From assembly GCA_012517325.1 (NCBI GenBank), contig JAAYVF010000052.1, positions 1 through 36,361 of the forward strand: a DNA stretch of 36,361 nt, in the 5' to 3' direction. A program made the position numbers and the translations under genes. This document shows positions 34,125 to 36,361 of the stretch, piece by piece. The DNA comes from Myxococcales bacterium (GTDB lineage: Bacteria > Lernaellota > Lernaellaia > Lernaellales > Lernaellaceae). The first letter of the stretch is position 1; the number at the start of each line of letters is the position of its first letter. The notes under the pieces were generated by a model. The model saw only the letters and a program-made list of their open reading frames with translations, was not told the origin of the DNA and searched no databases.

Positions 34125-35528
34125 GTGAGCCTGAAGTTCCGCAATGTTCTGACCAAACGGAAGGCGACTTTTCACTCGCTGGAACCCGGCGTCGCCAAGA
34201 TGTACACCGACGGCCCGACGGTCGACGCGCGCATGCACCTGGGCCTAGCCCGCCGCATTCTGGTCAACGATCTGGCCAAGCGCGTGCTGCTGGCGAACGG
34301 CTACCGCGTCGTTCACGTGATGAACATCACCGACCTCGACGACCGGACGCTCGCGGCCAGCGCCGAAGCCGGCGAGGACCTGGCCGCCTACACGCGCCGG
34401 TTCGAGGCCGCGTTTTTCGAGGACATGGAAGCCTTGGGCTGCCTGCCCGCCGACCACACCCCGCGCACCAGCGAACACATCGAACCGATGCTCGACCTGA
34501 CGCGCCGGCTGATGGCGGGCGGTTACTGTTACGAAATGCTGCGCAACGTCTACTTCGACGTCAGCAAGGCGAAAAACTACGGCCGCCTGTCGGGCGTGAA
34601 TCCCGAGAAAATCCGTGTCGGCTCCACGGTCGATCTCGACGACTACGAAAAGGACGATCCGCGCGATTTCGTGGTTTTCAAGCGGTGTGACCTGGCCGAA
34701 CTACGGCGCGGCATCGGCGTGAAATCCGAGTGGGGCCAAGTGCGGCCCGGCTGGCACGTGCAATGCGCCGCGATGAGCACCCATTATCTCGGGCCGAGGT
34801 TCGATCTGCATCTGTCGTCGAAGGACCTGGCTTTTCCGCATCACGAAAACGAGATCGCCCTGGTTTCGGCCCTGACCGGCGAACCGCCCGCCCATACCTG
34901 GGTGCACAGCGAGTTGGTCTACTCCGGCGGCAAAAAGATGAGCGCCTTTTCGGCCAACTCGAAAACCGTGCGCGAACTGATCGCGGCGGGTTTCGAACCG
35001 CGCCTGCTGCGTTTCTGGATGCTGGCGACCCATTACCGTTCGCCGCTGCACTATACCGAGGAAAGCTTGGCGCAGGCGCGCGCCGCGCTGGCGCGGCTCG
35101 ACCTGCTGACCCGCCGCATCCGGCACGTGCGCGGCACGAAACGACATCCGGAACTACTGGCGCTGGCCCGGCAGGCGGATCGCGAATTTTTCGAGGCGAT
35201 GGACAACGACCTCAATATCTCGGCGGCGCTGGCGGCGATCTTCGAATTCATCCGCAAGCTCAACGCCGCGGTCGGCGACCAGCCGTTCTCGCGCGAGGAC
35301 GCCCGCGACATTCTGGCCACCCTGTACCGGATGGACGCGATTCTCGGTGTGCTCGACTTCGCCGAAGACCAGCTCGACCGCGAGATCGAGGAACTGCTCG
35401 GCAAACGCGAGGCGGCGCGCGCCGCCGGCAATTATCAGGAAGCCGACGCCATCCGCGACGAGTTGCAAAAACGCGGTTTCACGGTCAGCGACACCCCTTA
35501 CGGAACCCGCATCCGGCCGAACGATTGA
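34125..35528 (+). CDS. cysteinyl-tRNA-synthetase-like protein with altered catalytic motifs
   Basis: 467 residues, about the length of CysRS, and alignable along its whole length to the E. coli protein as I recall it: catalytic Rossmann fold, HVQCAAM, FPHHENEIA, HYRSPLHYTEE and the C-terminal helical anticodon-binding part. Three sites differ. The first zinc Cys (CGPTVY) is Asp29 in YTDGPTV, while the other ligands Cys214, His239 and Glu243 remain. HIGH reads HLGL (38-41). KMSKS reads KMSAF (271-275). The loop before FPHHENE (usually GGGSD) reads LSSKD. The enzyme normally makes Cys-adenylate and charges tRNA; here tRNA charging is doubtful and another Cys or carboxylate ligase role is possible. 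GTG 34125 has GGAGG upstream and lies one base after the cysteine synthase stop. Confidence 0.85.
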   Translation: MSLKFRNVLTKRKATFHSLEPGVAKMYTDGPTVDARMHLGLARRILVNDLAKRVLLANGYRVVHVMNITDLDDRTLAASAEAGEDLAAYTRRFEAAFFEDMEALGCLPADHTPRTSEHIEPMLDLTRRLMAGGYCYEMLRNVYFDVSKAKNYGRLSGVNPEKIRVGSTVDLDDYEKDDPRDFVVFKRCDLAELRRGIGVKSEWGQVRPGWHVQCAAMSTHYLGPRFDLHLSSKDLAFPHHENEIALVSALTGEPPAHTWVHSELVYSGGKKMSAFSANSKTVRELIAAGFEPRLLRFWMLATHYRSPLHYTEESLAQARAALARLDLLTRRIRHVRGTKRHPELLALARQADREFFEAMDNDLNISAALAAIFEFIRKLNAAVGDQPFSREDARDILATLYRMDAILGVLDFAEDQLDREIEELLGKREAARAAGNYQEADAIRDELQKRGFTVSDTPYGTRIRPND

Positions 35529-35672
35529 AATTGCTTCGCCCCGAATAATGATTGAAACGGGCACCGCTGCTTGAGTTCGCGCGAGCGAATGTCTATCATT
35601 CAATATGTGCCGAAATTGAACCGCGAAACAAATCGAAAGCCGGCCCGACGCCCTCCGGCAGACTCGCCCACC

Positions 35673-35694
35673 GCCTGATTTCAGGCTGTTTTTT
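35673..35694 (+). terminator. intrinsic terminator after the CysRS-like gene
   Basis: GCCTG/CAGGC stem with a four-base loop (35673-35686), then TGTTTTTT (35687-35694). About 145 bases after the stop codon. The intervening stretch 35529-35672 shows nothing else recognisable. Confidence 0.65.
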
Positions 35695-36019
35695 CTGTCT
35701 TGCAGATCGAAACGGATCTTTTCCATCGCCAGGGCCGGGCCACGTCGAATTTCAAGCGCACGTTGCCGCCGCCGCAATCGGATTTGGCGAACAATACGTT
35801 GAAGGATCCTTACGTTTTCGATTTTTTCGGCATCGGCGAGGACGCCGCCGAAAGGGAGTTGCATCGGGGATTGGTGGCTCATTTGCAGAAGTTTTTACTG
35901 GAGTTGGGCCTTGGTTTCGCCTTCGTCGGCAGTCAGGCGCATCTTGGAGATGGGCGGCGGAGCGGATATTTCCAGATGTTTCGGTCGCCGTTTGCCACGA
36001 TCCGGCCGATTTGCCTATA
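35694..36019 (+). pseudogene. truncated DUF1016/YhcG-type (PDDEXK) nuclease remnant
   Basis: The frame reads LQIETDLFHRQGRATSNF, then LPPPQSDLANNTLKDPYVFDFF and RGLVAHLQKFLLELGLGFAFVGSQ, a close match in pattern to the middle of DUF1016 (YhcG) proteins. The family normally has about 350 residues. Here the N-terminal half is missing and after VGSQAHL the expected HLEVGG nuclease segment appears only in the next frame (ILEMGGG), so a one-base shift has destroyed the PDDEXK site. The frame closes at TAA 36018-36020. No ribosome site precedes it. DUF1016 genes sit in defence and mobile islands; this is likely a decayed insertion relic. Confidence 0.75.
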
Positions 36020-36021
36020 AT
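35992..36021 (+). promoter_or_regulatory. near-consensus promoter of the final gene
   Basis: TTGCCA (35992-35997, 5/6), 18 bases, and a perfect TATAAT (36016-36021). It lies inside the end of the nuclease remnant. Transcription would start near 36028, about 32 bases before ATG 36060. Confidence 0.75.
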
Positions 36022-36059
36022 CCAGGCGATCATTCACTCGACAGGAAAGGATGCGTAGC

Positions 36060-36361
36060 ATGCGGCAACTCGGCGGATTGTTGTTGACGGTACTATTGCT
36101 CGCCACGCTGTGGGCGGCACCGGCCTTGGCGCAAGCGCCCAACACCCAGATGCGCGAACTGACGGCGGCAGAACTGGCGCGGGTGGAAAAAGGGGAGATC
36201 ATCCTCGAAAGTCAGACGCAGACCGACGCCGCCGGGAAGAGCCGCGGCCGCGGCCTGGCGATCGGTTTCATCAACGCCGATAAAAACAAGATCATCGACA
36301 CGATTCTCAAATACGAGGATTATCCGCAGTTCATGCCGCGCGTGCAGAGCACCGAGGTCTA
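36060..36361 (+). CDS. exported SRPBCC/START-like protein (partial, cut by window end)
   Basis: The visible 100 residues start with a signal peptide (MRQLGG, hydrophobic core, ALA-QA about 22-26). The mature part (GEIILESQ, then DTILKYEDYPQFMPRVQSTEV) resembles the coenzyme-Q-binding/polyketide-cyclase SRPBCC family, whose DYPxFxP motif it has. Such proteins bind lipids or hydrophobic ligands in a helix-grip fold. ATG 36060 is used, with AAGGA 8 bases before it; ATG 36051 in the same frame is also possible (AGGA, 4-base spacing). The 3' end lies outside the window. Confidence 0.65.
   Translation, partial: MRQLGGLLLTVLLLATLWAAPALAQAPNTQMRELTAAELARVEKGEIILESQTQTDAAGKSRGRGLAIGFINADKNKIIDTILKYEDYPQFMPRVQSTEV

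Overview
The window is GC-rich DNA with tightly packed genes from a Gram-negative, deltaproteobacteria-like or Myxococcota-like organism. This is inferred from the many lipoproteins, a predicted outer-membrane barrel, Cys-rich lipoprotein modules, a DUF1566-type fragment and HDOD and YncE-like proteins. No rRNA, tRNA, CRISPR array, complete insertion sequence or phage structural gene was seen. Taxonomy is an inference; no marker gene settles it.

Layout. 1-423: a degenerate DUF1566-like fragment behind a strong hairpin. 451-3975 (minus): three membrane or cell-surface glycosyltransferase genes in an operon (processive GT2, rhamnosyltransferase-like GT2, GT39-like integral membrane transferase). 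4147-5068 (plus): a GNAT acetyltransferase and a gamma-glutamylcyclotransferase-like protein, converging on a membrane-anchored metallophosphoesterase. 6137-8716: an HDOD signalling protein converging on a TGS-uridine-kinase fusion. 8758-8915: a compact four-hairpin element with imperfect terminal inverted repeats (MITE-like). 8987-11440: a YncE-type beta-propeller/phosphoesterase lipoprotein. 11564-14227 (minus): a split transketolase and a PIG-L deacetylase. 14415-16881 (plus): a TPR protein overlapping a CAP-domain protein. 16878-21682 (minus): a complete BMP-type nucleoside-like ABC importer, followed upstream by a PcrA/UvrD helicase (21866-24118).

24298-27326 (plus) is a two-gene unit of a predicted outer-membrane barrel protein and a large lipoprotein with a TPR-like segment, a duplicated cysteine module and an EF-hand-like loop; it ends at a textbook terminator. 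27461-28813 is a short exported ceramidase-like amidase. 29074-30252 (minus) is a GT4 glycosyltransferase. 30609-30959 is a small Cys-rich lipoprotein with symmetric cysteine spacing. 30976-35528 (plus) carries a branched-chain aminotransferase, a membrane-anchored alpha/beta hydrolase, a cysteine synthase, and one base later a cysteinyl-tRNA-synthetase-like protein. 35694-36019 is a broken DUF1016/YhcG nuclease remnant that contains a near-consensus promoter for the last gene, an exported SRPBCC-like protein cut by the window end.

The most unusual locus is the cysteine synthase/CysRS-like pair. The synthetase-like protein keeps the whole CysRS architecture but has altered HIGH, KMSKS and zinc-ligand positions, so it may be a repurposed or inactive paralogue. 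Other points to check are the ABC ATPase, whose only well-placed start codon is ATC, the MITE-like element, and the barrel/Cys-rich lipoprotein pair, which I cannot assign to a known system.
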